A DNA stretch of 64,000 bases from Lewinellaceae bacterium (GTDB lineage Bacteria; Bacteroidota; Bacteroidia; Chitinophagales; Saprospiraceae). Within the stretch, counting starts at the first letter, position 1. Each line of letters begins with the position of its first letter. The position numbers were made by a program, and so were the translations under genes. This document shows positions 17,597-26,517 of this stretch, one piece after another. The stretch covers positions 1 through 64,000 of the forward strand of contig JACJYA010000014.1 of the NCBI GenBank assembly GCA_020636315.1, in the 5' to 3' direction. Under the pieces are notes generated by a model. That model had not been told where the DNA came from, searched no databases, and saw only the letters and a program-made list of their open reading frames with translations.

Positions 17597-17741
17597 AACA
17601 TTTAGGTTTTATGGTATTTCGGGGTTTTGTTTTTTCGGTTACCTCAATGCAAGCCCCGGGCTCATCGCGATGGCCCTCCTCGAGCGCCTGGCCGAAATGC
17701 CGCAACACCATAAAACCGCCACACCTAAACTACAAAAGGAA

Positions 17742-18194
17742 ATGAATATTCATCAATATTTAACATCATTAATTGTCTTGCCTGCAATGGCTTTTTTCCT
17801 CCTGGCCTGCCAGGAACAGGAAAAACACCATGAGAAGATAGAGCCGGCGCACATTGAACACATTGAGGGCAGTGAACTCAGCCTGCTGAAGCTATCGGAA
17901 AAGGCCGTCGAGCGCATCGGCATCCAGGCGGTGCCGGTTGCGGAACAGATGATTGCCCATAGCGAACCCCGGATGAGGCTAACTGTTCCCTACTCTGCTT
18001 TGCTGTACGACGTTCAGGGGCGTGCCTGGGTATATACCAACCCTGAACCGCAAACCTACCTGCGCCATGAGGTTGAAGTCGATTTCATCACTGGAGAGAC
18101 GGCGGTATTGAACGCCGGCCCGCCTGCCGGGGCCCGGGTGGTGTCAGTTGGCGCCGCCGAACTGTACGGCACCGAGTACGAAGTAGGGCATTGA
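17742..18194 (+). CDS. Truncated-adaptor lipoprotein, cassette 1
   Basis: A 150-aa lipoprotein starting at 17742 (AAAAGGA just upstream; the frame is open from 17577 but that part is unlike the other copies). Lipobox LLAC, then a His/Glu-rich linker (EKHHEKIEPAHIEHIEGSE), then LSEKAVERIGIQAVPVAEQ and VPYSALLYDVQGRAWVYTNPEP...VEVDFITGETAVLNAGPPAGARVVSVGAAELYGTEYEVGH. The last 75 residues match the membrane-proximal domain of HlyD/CusB-type periplasmic adaptors, and the LSEKAVERIGIQ strand matches their beta-barrel entrance, but the lipoyl and alpha-hairpin domains that should lie between are absent. It sits between the two permease genes, so a stoichiometric link between pump and outer layer is likely. 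The C-terminal Gly-His is conserved in all three copies. Confidence 0.75.
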   Translation: MNIHQYLTSLIVLPAMAFFLLACQEQEKHHEKIEPAHIEHIEGSELSLLKLSEKAVERIGIQAVPVAEQMIAHSEPRMRLTVPYSALLYDVQGRAWVYTNPEPQTYLRHEVEVDFITGETAVLNAGPPAGARVVSVGAAELYGTEYEVGH

Positions 18195-18254
18195 TAATTA
18201 AAAAATTTGGCTCCCCGGCCACCGGCCTGGCCGCAGCAAGAAAAAAAGAAAATC

Positions 18255-21200
18255 ATGTTAAGATCCATAGTAAAATCCAGCCTCCAGTTTCGATTCGTAG
18301 TCATTGGCCTGGCGGTAGCGATGATGTACTTCGGCCTCCGGCAGATACAGGAGACACCGATTGACGTTTTTCCCGAATTCGCCCCTCCTCTTGTGGAAGT
18401 TCAGACCATCTGCCTGGGGCTGGAGTCCAATGAAGTGGAGGCCCTGGTTACGGTGCCTCTTGAACAAGCCTTTAACGGCATCCCGGGACTGGACGTGATG
18501 CGGTCCAAATCCGTTTCCCAGCTTTCAGCCATCAAGCTGATCTTTGAAACGGGCACTGACCTCATGCAGGCGCGGCAACTGGTATCCGAAAAGATCGCCA
18601 CTGCAATACCAACCCTGCCCACCTGGGCGGCGCCGCCACTGATGCTGCAGCCCCTTTCCGCCACCAGCAGGTGCATGAAGATCGGGTTATCTTCCGACAG
18701 CCTGTCGGTGATCGACCTGTCTATGCTGACCTACTGGAAGATCAATGATGCCATCCTGGACGTACCCGGCGTGGCGCACGTCGCCATCTGGGGAGAACGC
18801 ATTGAGCTTCAGGCCGTGGAAGTAGTCCCGGAATGGATGCAACAGCACAATGTAACCATGCAGGAAGTCATGAACGCCACTGCTGACGCTCTCGATGCAG
18901 GCCTGCTGTTCTACTCCACCGGCGCCATGATCGGCACCGGCGGTTGGGTGGAAACACCGGATAAAAGATACGGTGTGCGGCACGTGCTGCCCATCAACCG
19001 GCCGGAAGACCTGGGGCAGGTGGCGGTGAAAACCAATAACGGCCAGAAGGTTTACCTCAGTGACGTAGCCAAACTGGTGGTGGACCATCAGCAAATGTCA
19101 GGAGACGCCATCATCAACGATACCGTCGGCCTGATGCTCATCGTCGAGAAACTGCCCTGGGGCAACACCCGGGACATTACGGCAGGAGTGGAAGCCGCTA
19201 TCGAAAAGATCAGCCCCGGCTTGCCCGGCGTGAATATCGACACCGAGATATTCCGCCCGGCGACCTACATTGATATGTCGATCGATAATTTGCGTGAAGC
19301 GCTGCTCATTGCCTGCGTCCTGGTGATCATCATTCTTTTTCTCTTCCTCAACGAATGGCGGGTCACCCTGATCAGTTGTACGGCCATACCACTATCCCTC
19401 ATGGCGGGGGCGCTGGTGCTCAAAGCCCAGGGCGCCACCATCAATACTATGATCCTGGCGGGCTTTGTGATCGCGCTGGGCGCGGTGGTGGATGATGCCA
19501 TCATCGACGTGGAGAATATCATGCGCCGCCTGCGTGAGGCGCGCAACGAGGGCATCAAAAAGTCGCCCTTCCGGATCATCCTGGAAGCGTCGATCGAAGT
19601 GCGGGGGGCCATCATCTACGCCTCTCTGATCGAAGTGGCCGCCCTTATCCCGGTCTTTTTTATGGGAGGATTGTCCGGCGCCTTCTTCAAGCCGCTGGCC
19701 TCCGCCTATGCGATCGCCATCATGGCATCAATGGTCGTCGCGCTTTCCATCACCCCGGCGATGAGTTATATCCTGTTGCGCAATGCGGAGTTGCACCGCC
19801 GCGAGTCGGCCCTGATGCGGTGGCTACACGGTGTTTACGGCGGCATTCTGGCCCGACTGCTGGGCAAGCCGGCGCACGCTTACGCCGTAGTTGGCATCTT
19901 TACCCTCATCGGCCTGCTGATCGTGCCCCGCCTCGGCCAGTCGCTGCTGCCTTCTTTTAAAGAACGGGACTTCCTGATGCACTGGGTGACCAAGCCCGGC
20001 ACGTCCTGGCCGGAGATGAACCGCATCACTATGAAGGGCAGCAAAGAACTGCGCTCCATCGAAGGAGTACGCAACTTCGGCGCCCACATCGGGCAGGCCT
20101 ACTATATGGATGAGGTGGTAGGCATGAACTTTGGTGAGAACTGGATCAGCGTGAGCCCGGAAGTTGACTACGACAAAACGGTGGCCAAGATACAGGAGGT
20201 TGTCGACGGCTACCCCGGCCTCTACCGGGATGTGCTGACCTATTTGAAAGAACGGATCCGGGAGGTGCTGACCGGCGCGTCCGAAGCCATCGTCATCCGG
20301 CTGTACGGCCCGGAGCTGGAAGTGCTCCGCAGCAAAGCCCGCGAAGTGCGGGATAAGCTGGAACATATCGACGGCATCATCGACCTGCACGTCGAACTGA
20401 ATGAAGAGGTGCCGCAGGTGCAGGTTAGGGTAAACCTGGAAAAGGCCAAGCAATACGGCCTGAAGCCCGGCGATATACGCCGGATGGCCACTACTTTCGT
20501 GGCCGGCGAAGAGGTGGGTGACATTTTCCGGGGCGGCAAGGCCTACGACGTCAACGTGTGGAGCGTGCCGGAAGCGCGCGCCAGCTTTACCGATATCGAG
20601 AACCTGCCGATCGATGTCCCCGGCGGCGGGTATGTCCGCCTGAAAGACGTGGCCGATATAGAGATCGTTCCTACGCCTAATATCATCAAGCGGGAAAACC
20701 TCACCCGCCGCCTCGATGTGGCCGCCAATGTGCGGGGGCGGGATCTCGGTTCGATCATAGCCGATGTAGAAAGCGCTCTGGCGGGAGTAGAATTCCCACT
20801 GGAGTACCACCCGGAGGTGCTCGGTGAATACGCCGAACGGCAAGCCGCTCAACGACGGATGGGGCTCTTTGCCGGCCTGGCCCTGATCGCCATTTTCCTG
20901 CTGCTTCATTCGGCTTTCCAAAGCACGCGCCTGGCCGTGCTGTCCATCCTCTGCCTGCCCATGGCGTTGGTCGGGGGCATAATGGCCGCCTACTTCGGAG
21001 GCAACGGCATCATCTCTCTGGGTTCATTGGTGGGCTTTCTGACCATCCTAGGCATTGCCGCCCGCAACGGGATCATGATGATCAACCACTTTCAGCATCT
21101 GGAAGCAGAGGAAGGCATGACATTCGGACGGGAACTGGTGGTCCGCGGCGCGCAGGAACGCCTCGCCCCCATCCTGATGACCGCCACGACCACCGGCCTG

Positions 21201-21350
21201 GCCCTGCTGCCCCTGGTGATCGCGGGCAATGTGCCCGGGCACGAGATCGAACTACCGATGGCGATCGTGATCCTGGGCGGCTTACTGACCTCTACACTGC
21301 TTAACCTTTTGGTAATTCCGCTACTGTATTTGAGATTCTATCGGACATGA
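18255..21350 (+). CDS. RND permease subunit B, cassette 1
   Basis: A 1031-aa RND permease starting MLRSIVKSSL at 18255 (an in-frame ATG at 18207 would add 16 residues not found in copies 2 and 3). TM1 FVVIGLAVAMMYFGL; first porter loop with DVFPEFAPPLVEVQTICLGL, TWAAPPLMLQPLSATSRCMKIGL; TM4 site VVDDAIIDVENI (D413, D414, E420); second loop with FKERDFLMHWVTKPGTSWPEM and NFGAHIGQAYYMDEVVGMNFGENWI; TM10 with GIAARNGIMMINHF, where Arg937 occupies the AcrB Lys940 position. B thus keeps acidic and basic relay residues, unlike A. The family resembles HME (CusA/CzcA-like) permeases in the porter region, but CzcA Asp402 is replaced by Ala407. The stop TGA overlaps an ATG of the next frame. Confidence 0.88.
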   Translation: MLRSIVKSSLQFRFVVIGLAVAMMYFGLRQIQETPIDVFPEFAPPLVEVQTICLGLESNEVEALVTVPLEQAFNGIPGLDVMRSKSVSQLSAIKLIFETGTDLMQARQLVSEKIATAIPTLPTWAAPPLMLQPLSATSRCMKIGLSSDSLSVIDLSMLTYWKINDAILDVPGVAHVAIWGERIELQAVEVVPEWMQQHNVTMQEVMNATADALDAGLLFYSTGAMIGTGGWVETPDKRYGVRHVLPINRPEDLGQVAVKTNNGQKVYLSDVAKLVVDHQQMSGDAIINDTVGLMLIVEKLPWGNTRDITAGVEAAIEKISPGLPGVNIDTEIFRPATYIDMSIDNLREALLIACVLVIIILFLFLNEWRVTLISCTAIPLSLMAGALVLKAQGATINTMILAGFVIALGAVVDDAIIDVENIMRRLREARNEGIKKSPFRIILEASIEVRGAIIYASLIEVAALIPVFFMGGLSGAFFKPLASAYAIAIMASMVVALSITPAMSYILLRNAELHRRESALMRWLHGVYGGILARLLGKPAHAYAVVGIFTLIGLLIVPRLGQSLLPSFKERDFLMHWVTKPGTSWPEMNRITMKGSKELRSIEGVRNFGAHIGQAYYMDEVVGMNFGENWISVSPEVDYDKTVAKIQEVVDGYPGLYRDVLTYLKERIREVLTGASEAIVIRLYGPELEVLRSKAREVRDKLEHIDGIIDLHVELNEEVPQVQVRVNLEKAKQYGLKPGDIRRMATTFVAGEEVGDIFRGGKAYDVNVWSVPEARASFTDIENLPIDVPGGGYVRLKDVADIEIVPTPNIIKRENLTRRLDVAANVRGRDLGSIIADVESALAGVEFPLEYHPEVLGEYAERQAAQRRMGLFAGLALIAIFLLLHSAFQSTRLAVLSILCLPMALVGGIMAAYFGGNGIISLGSLVGFLTILGIAARNGIMMINHFQHLEAEEGMTFGRELVVRGAQERLAPILMTATTTGLALLPLVIAGNVPGHEIELPMAIVILGGLLTSTLLNLLVIPLLYLRFYRT

Positions 21351-21379
21351 ATTTATTGTTAACCGTAAAGCACTTAAAA

Positions 21380-21616
21380 ATGACTGGCAAAAACCTAATG
21401 CTCATGCTCGCCGCACCCCAGGCAGGCTTCTTTACCGCCTGCACCAAGGATGACGGGCCGACACCCCGTGATGAGCTGCCATTTCCGGTACCGGAGAAGT
21501 ACACTTTTACCCGGGATGGGGAATCTACGAACGGCCTGTATAGCAGGGAACTTCCAAATCCAGGCCCATCAACTCCAACAAACTCCGGGCAAAACCGTGG
21601 GTTTATCGATAACTAA
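21380..21616 (+). pseudogene. DUF4856-type lipoprotein, N-terminal fragment
   Basis: About 78 aa from the ATG at 21380 (lipobox FTAC; an ATG at 21347 overlaps the permease stop). After the lipid Cys the sequence reads TKDDGPTPRDELPFPVPEKYTFTRDGESTNGLYSRE, the conserved start of DUF4856 proteins, normally several hundred residues long, then the similarity ends and an unrelated Pro-rich tail leads to a stop. In Bacteroidota DUF4856 genes are found with imelysin and a FecA-type receptor in iron-acquisition loci, and such a receptor, also damaged, follows directly. The fragment lies where cassettes 2 and 3 have their porin. Confidence 0.6.
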
Positions 21617-21629
21617 CAAATAAAAAAAC

Positions 21630-23966
21630 ATGAATATTCTAAAGACCCTAGTAATATTAGTGCTTATTTGCACTTTTTCGCCAGCTTTTTCGCAGACTGG
21701 GCCTGGCGCCGTTCAAGGCATAGTAACCTATGGCGAGGGAATACTCGTTTCAGATGCAAACATTACTGTACGCAAGGGTTCGGAAGAAATAACCGGAACC
21801 ACTTCAGATGCAGAAGGAAAGTTCAGTATAACAGGCCTGGAGTTTGGGAATTACGAAATTACCTTCAAGCACCTTTCTTATGGAGCAGTAGTTAAGGCTT
21901 TCAGGCTGACGAATAACAAGGTTAAGATACTCAATGTTACGCTGGAAGATGACGTGTTTGATTTAGCCGATGTCATCGTGTCCAGTACCTCAAGGAACCT
22001 GAACGACATCAGCCGGCTGCCGAGCGTGAAAGGTACGGCTATATATGCATCCAAGAAGAATGACGTTGTTCTTCTGGATAAAATCAATGCAAACCTTGCC
22101 GTAAATAATCCTCGCCAGGTTTTTGCAAAAGTGGCGGGAACCAATGTTTGGGAAAATGATGGTACTGGTATTCAATTAAATGTATCGAACAGAGGATTGA
22201 GCCCAAACAGGTCCTGGGAATACAATACCCGGCAAAATGGGTATGATATCGCCGCTGACATTATTGGCTATCCGGATAACTATTATACGCCAACCATGGA
22301 GGCTGTTGAGCGAATTGAAGTAGTGAGAGGAGCAGCATCTTTACAATATGGGACTCAAATGGGTGGCATGATGAATTTTAAGATGAAAGGGCTCCGAAAA
22401 ACAAGGACTTTGAATTCAACACCAAACAAACAGTGGGATCCTATAACTTATTCAATTCTTACAATAGTATTGGAGGACGAAAAGACAAAGTTGAGTACTT
22501 CGGTTATTATCACCATCGAAGTGCCGATGGGTGGAGAAAATGCTGATTACAGGATAAATAGCGGATATGTATCCGCTAAGTATAAATCAATGAAAAATTA
22601 GACATCGGCGCGGAATTTACGAGGATGGGATACACCTTGCATCTGTCGGCAGGGGTGACGGATGAACAGTTTAAAATTGACCCGCAGGCTTCTAACAGGG
22701 AACGAAACTGGTTTCGTGTGCAGTGGAATTACCAGCGATTACATTGGATTATAATTTTGGAAACGGCGCCAAACTTTCAATGAAAAACTTCGCAGTACTT
22801 TCCAGTAGATATAGTATAGAACAAACTGATCCGGTCAACATACCGGATGATGGTGGTTTTCAGGATTTAAGACAGGATGAGTATAGAAATTATGGTTCGG
22901 AGATCAGATTTTTGAAAAACTATAAGATGTTTCGTGATACAAGGAACACCTTTTTGATTGGGGTAAGAGTGTACGATGGAAAAAACAACAAGAAGTAGGG
23001 ATTAGGAACGGATGGCAGAGACCCTGATTTCAGCTTTATCAACCCTGATGCGTTGGAGTACAATAATTATACGTTTTACACAACCAACTATTCGGTTTTG
23101 GAGAACATATTTTTCAAATAACTCCAAGGCTATCCTTTACTCCTGGATTCAGGTACGAGTATATCAATGTTGATTTTGATGGCTATTTTAATAACGAAGG
23201 TGAATTGATGTATGAAGATCGCACGAACACAAGAAGTTTCCCTTTGCTGGGAGGAGGAATTCAATATCTGATCAATGATGAGATAAATTTTACACCAACA
23301 TTACGCAAGGATTCAGAGGGTTCATTTTAATGATATGAGGGTTGAAAACCCCAATCTTGATGTTGACCCTAATGTAAAGGATTCAGACGGTTATAATGCC
23401 GACGCAGGTTTTCGAGGGCAAATTGGACAGCTTCTTAGTTTTGATGTCAATGCATTTATACTTGCCTACAATGACAGAATTGGCGTAATAACACGCGAAA
23501 TTGATGGTAACCACGTCTTTACAGAACCAATATTGCTGACTCTAGGAATATGGGAATAGAGTCGTTTGTTGAATTTAATCTTTTAAAAGCAATTAATCCA
23601 AGGGCTCCATACTCTTTAAGTGTGTTTAGTTCGTATGCCTATATCGATTCAGAGTATTTAAATTCACAATTTAAAGGCAATAGAGTCGAATTAGCACCTG
23701 AGCATCTTTTTAAGGCGGGTATAACGTTCAAAGGTTACCATTTTTCAACCACTTTGAACTACACGAATACCAGCAGCCAATATTCTGATGCAAATAATAC
23801 GGAATCTACGGTGACAGGAAACCAGGGATTAATTCCGGCATACGAGGTTTTTGATTTGTCAGCAAATTATGATATAAAGAATTATACCATAGCCATTGGT
23901 ATAAATAATTTGCTGAATGCAACCTATTTTACCCGTAGAGCTACCGGTTATCCAGTACTGGTTTAA
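21630..23966 (+). pseudogene. FecA-type TonB-dependent receptor, broken by several frameshifts
   Basis: The span is right for a receptor of about 780 aa, but no single frame covers it. Intact start: signal peptide LVILVLICTFSPAFS, CarboxypepD_reg-like domain, and a FecA-like plug (QVFAKVAGTNVWENDGTG, YPDNYYTPTMEAVERIEVVRG, GAASLQYGTQMGGMMNFKMK). Near 22410 the meaningful frame shifts (NSYNSIGGRKDKVEYFGYYHHRSADGWR can be read in another frame) and returns near 22535 (ENADYRINSGYVSAKYK). It shifts again near 22600, 22722 and 23000-23330. The barrel end is readable from 23550 (AINPRAPYSLSVFSSYAYIDSEYL, APEHLFKAGITFKGYHFSTTLNYT). At least five indels show that it is inactive unless the assembly is faulty here. 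The AT content is clearly above that of the flanking RND genes, which points to a different origin. Confidence 0.8.
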
Positions 23967-24044
23967 TACCGGCTGAACCTCGGCTTTATTACCTCACTTT
24001 AGCATTCAAAATTTAGCGTTAAATTCTGACGGTGATTAATTCCT

Positions 24045-24250
24045 CGCTGTCCCCGGTGGGCTTGATAAGGGAATCTTTGCCAGGCCCGCCTTTCTCCAGA
24101 GCTTGTCTGGAGGCCGCTTTTGGAGATGAAAAGTGGCGTTTTCAGCCCAAATCGCGGCCTCCAAACATGCTCTCAGCGAGGCGCCGTCCGAATTTGTGGA
24201 ATCAATGCGACGCCGGGGGTTAAAAAGCCTATGGTTTTTTCGCCCCCGGC
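24045..24250. repeat. Large imperfect palindrome with terminal hairpin (MITE-like or RNA structure)
   Basis: Arms 24100-24117 (AGCTTGTCTGGAGGCCGC) and 24154-24171 pair over 18 bp with two mismatches; the outer flanks (about 24045-24099 and 24172-24215) are also partly complementary. A second hairpin at 24212-24250 has arms GCCGGGGG and CCCCCGGC with A/T-rich inner stem and loop. The whole lies between the broken receptor and the PepSY-like gene and is GC-rich inside an AT-rich block. Short frames on both strands here reflect the palindrome. Confidence 0.55.
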
Positions 24251-24277
24251 TCAACCTTGAATTAATAAGTTGATTCG

Positions 24278-24787
24278 ATGAATTTGAAAATAATCTCTCT
24301 GTTTTTCTTCTCTGCTTTTCTTAACCTGACTGTAACCGCACAAGAAATAAGCATTTCCGAAAAGAAAGTAGCAGTTAAAATTAAAGCGTATATAAAAGAA
24401 AATTACCCAACAGCTACCCGAATTAAATATTATCAGGAAGTCATCAATGACACCATATTTATTGAAAGTGAATTCAAATTCAGGGGAAACAAATATGCTG
24501 TAATGTTTTATAATGAAGCCTTGTATGAAGTTGAAATTTTTCTTGCTTTTAAAGATATTCCAACACCTGCTCAAAAGGCGATAAAATCCACATTGGACAG
24601 TTTATTTACCCGTCATAAGATTTTGGTTTGCCAGGAGGTTAACCCGAGAACGAATTTACTTTATGAAATCACAGTAGAAGGAACTTCGGAAAAATCGACC
24701 GCATTTTGGGAGCTGTTTTTCACTCCATCCGGCAGATTAATTAAGAAAACAGAATTTATTGTCCGGCCCATCCCTTCACATTTTTAG
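24278..24787 (+). CDS. PepSY-like exported protein
   Basis: A 169-aa protein with signal peptide KIISLFFFSAFLNLTVTA (cut near residue 22). The mature part has two similar halves: VKIKAYIKENYPTATRIKYYQEVINDTIFIESEFKFRGNKYAVMFYNEALYEVEIFL and PAQKAIKSTLDSLFTRHKILVCQEV...YEITVEG...WELFFTPSGRLIKK. This helix-NYP-strands-F-x-x-x-G plan is the same as in the PepSY-like protein at 6999-7436, although direct identity is low. The next gene begins 4 bp after its stop, so the two are very likely co-transcribed. Function unknown. Base composition is AT-rich like the adjacent pseudogene. Confidence 0.55.
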   Translation: MNLKIISLFFFSAFLNLTVTAQEISISEKKVAVKIKAYIKENYPTATRIKYYQEVINDTIFIESEFKFRGNKYAVMFYNEALYEVEIFLAFKDIPTPAQKAIKSTLDSLFTRHKILVCQEVNPRTNLLYEITVEGTSEKSTAFWELFFTPSGRLIKKTEFIVRPIPSHF

Positions 24788-24791
24788 TCTT

Positions 24792-25535
24792 ATGAGATAC
24801 ATCATTGTATGCCTTTTTCTGTTTTGCATAAGTAAAACCGGATACGCACAAGACCTGTCTTTTTATGGTATATTGCCTGCATTCAGCCTGACCGGAAGAA
24901 TTAATCAAAAGGTGAATTATAACCTTTTCGTTTCAACGACTATTAATGCTCTTGAACGGGAAATCAATGGTGTTGACTACCCAGCTTCCAATTTACAGCT
25001 ATACATTCAACCCAGTATTATATTGATATATTCACCTAAATTAAACCTGGCTGGCAGCTATACCTATCAGCGCAGCAATCCCTTTCATGGGAATTACGTC
25101 AATGAACACCGGCTTTGGCAACAGGCCATTTTTTCAAATGCTCTGTTTCAAGGACAACTCACCAATCGTTTCAGATTAGAAGAACGATTTATTGAAAACA
25201 GGTTAAATGGCGAATACCCGCTTTCCACCCGTTTTCGCTATCAAATCGGATTCAATACCCCATTGCAGGGAAAGAAATTGAACAAAAGGGAGTTCTACTT
25301 TAATACTTATAATGAATTTTACTGGAGTTTGACCGGTAGTAAAAACAGCACTTACAGCAGCAATTGGTCATACGCCGGATTCGGATATAAAATCGGCACT
25401 TCCGATAAAATTGAACTTGGTTATTTACTACAAATTTCCGCTCGTAACAAAGAAAAAGATCTACGGTATCTGCATCTTGTCCAGGTTTCGTGGGCTACAA
25501 ATTTGAAAAGGCCTGCTAAAAAAGATGGGGCATAA
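24792..25535 (+). CDS. DUF2490-like outer-membrane protein
   Basis: About 247 aa, from the ATG at 24792, 4 bp after the previous stop; a signal peptide follows at once (YIIVCLFLFCISKTGYAQ). The mature chain is a series of amphipathic beta-strands: QKVNYNLFVSTTINALE, LQLYIQPSIILIYSPKLNLAGSYTYQ, RFRLEERFIENR, STRFRYQIGFNTPLQG, REFYFNTYNEFYWSL, WSYAGFGYKIGTSDKIELGYLL. The segments RLEERF, RFRYQIGFNTPL and YNEFYW match the DUF2490 pattern, a small beta-barrel of unknown role. The chain ends in KRPAKKDGA rather than an aromatic residue. Together with the PepSY-like gene it forms a two-gene unit lodged between RND cassettes 1 and 2. Confidence 0.65.
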   Translation: MRYIIVCLFLFCISKTGYAQDLSFYGILPAFSLTGRINQKVNYNLFVSTTINALEREINGVDYPASNLQLYIQPSIILIYSPKLNLAGSYTYQRSNPFHGNYVNEHRLWQQAIFSNALFQGQLTNRFRLEERFIENRLNGEYPLSTRFRYQIGFNTPLQGKKLNKREFYFNTYNEFYWSLTGSKNSTYSSNWSYAGFGYKIGTSDKIELGYLLQISARNKEKDLRYLHLVQVSWATNLKRPAKKDGA

Positions 25536-25895
25536 CCCTAAGTTTCTGCGCAAATGCTCCCGCTAATCCTCATTGAGCGCCTGAACGGAAACTTGAGGGC
25601 AGAGTTGCTTAAGTAGGATAGATAAGGGGTAAGACATCCACATTGATATATTTGCAAACGGTAGCCCGGCTATTTGGCGACCTGCGTTCCTGGGCTGAGC
25701 CTTAGAGATGTTGGGAGGCCACACTTTGGGCTAAAAAAACAAAGACAAAAAATATATATTAGTAATACTATTCAATTACAAAGGTTCGGCTATTGCTATT
25801 GCTTAATTTTTTAACCTGCATATAGCAATACATTTACGTACAAAACCTTTGCTTTTAAAAATTCAACATTTTGTTAAAAAAAAACAATTCTGCAG

Positions 25896-25945
25896 AAAAA
25901 AACATACAATTAATTTGTTGACTTTCAAATTTTCCATTACCTTGA
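25896..25945 (+). promoter_or_regulatory. Conserved upstream motif and candidate promoter of RND cassette 2
   Basis: 25896-25922 contains AAACATACAATTAATTTG and ends TTGAC; it differs from the cassette 3 copy at two of 27 positions. TTTG at 25914-25917 and TACCTTGA at 25938-25945 are a weaker -33/-7 pair (20-bp spacer) than the one of cassette 1. Confidence 0.5.
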
Positions 25946-26325
25946 ATTAAGTTATATAGAATTTGCCAAATTTTATTCTCACTAATACTCAATCTTCTAC
26001 TGTATAGGGTACTGGCGAACTGAACGCTGTTTTGACTGAAATTGTATTTGAACAAGGTTATTAAATGAATTTAACGCACCCTGGTTTTTCAGGCTGTTGA
26101 TGTTTACCGTAAAGGTAAGATCATCCTCCAAAGACGTTGTATTTGTAACCGTTTTCAACTGAAGATTCCACAACCATTTCCCCATTAGAAAGTAAAGTTA
26201 GTGTGAATGCACAGGCTGGCCTTCACTGTTTGGACTTTACAAGTTCTATCCAATTCTTCCCCCCCTGCCCCCCAGGAGGATTGCCAAGGCGACGTAAAGC
26301 CATAAAGGCGGCTCAAACTAAATAG

Positions 26326-26360
26326 CCTTTCTTTTTGCAAGAGAAAGGCGTGGCGTTGAT
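26326..26360. promoter_or_regulatory. Inverted repeat followed by GTGGCGTTGAT, upstream of cassette 2
   Basis: CCTTTCT (26326-26332) pairs with AGAAAGG (26342-26348), then CGTGGCGTTGATAT follows. Same layout as 14254-14287, but with the palindrome's centre changed. Confidence 0.5.
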
Positions 26361-26517
26361 ATTCTCAAATCATACTGGATTCTGATCGGCTTTGCCATTC
26401 CCGACAGCGGAAGGGGGTGGATTATATTGCCCTTGATCAACGGAAATGTTCACCATTGTCCTGTATTGTCCAAATGCAGGGGTGGTATTGTTATACACTT
26501 CACTAAACCTAGTTATT

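Larger units (their letters stand above)
25536..26517. other. Leader region of RND cassette 2
   Basis: About 980 bp without a visible gene. It contains the shared motif (25896-25922), a C-rich stretch followed by CCCAGGAGGATTGCCAAGG (about 26268), the inverted repeat plus GTGGCGTTGAT (26326-26360) and the start of permease A2. These occur in the same order as upstream of cassette 1, so the leader was copied together with the genes. Confidence 0.5.

Noticed and set aside
19824..20921. 365-codon minus-strand frame inside permease B1 (similar ones in B2 and B3)
   Set aside because: It recurs in the paralogs only because the sense strand is conserved; composition is His/Gln-rich and without domain.
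24032..24254. Small frames on both strands near 24.1 kb
   Set aside because: They mirror each other because the DNA is palindromic; no support for coding.
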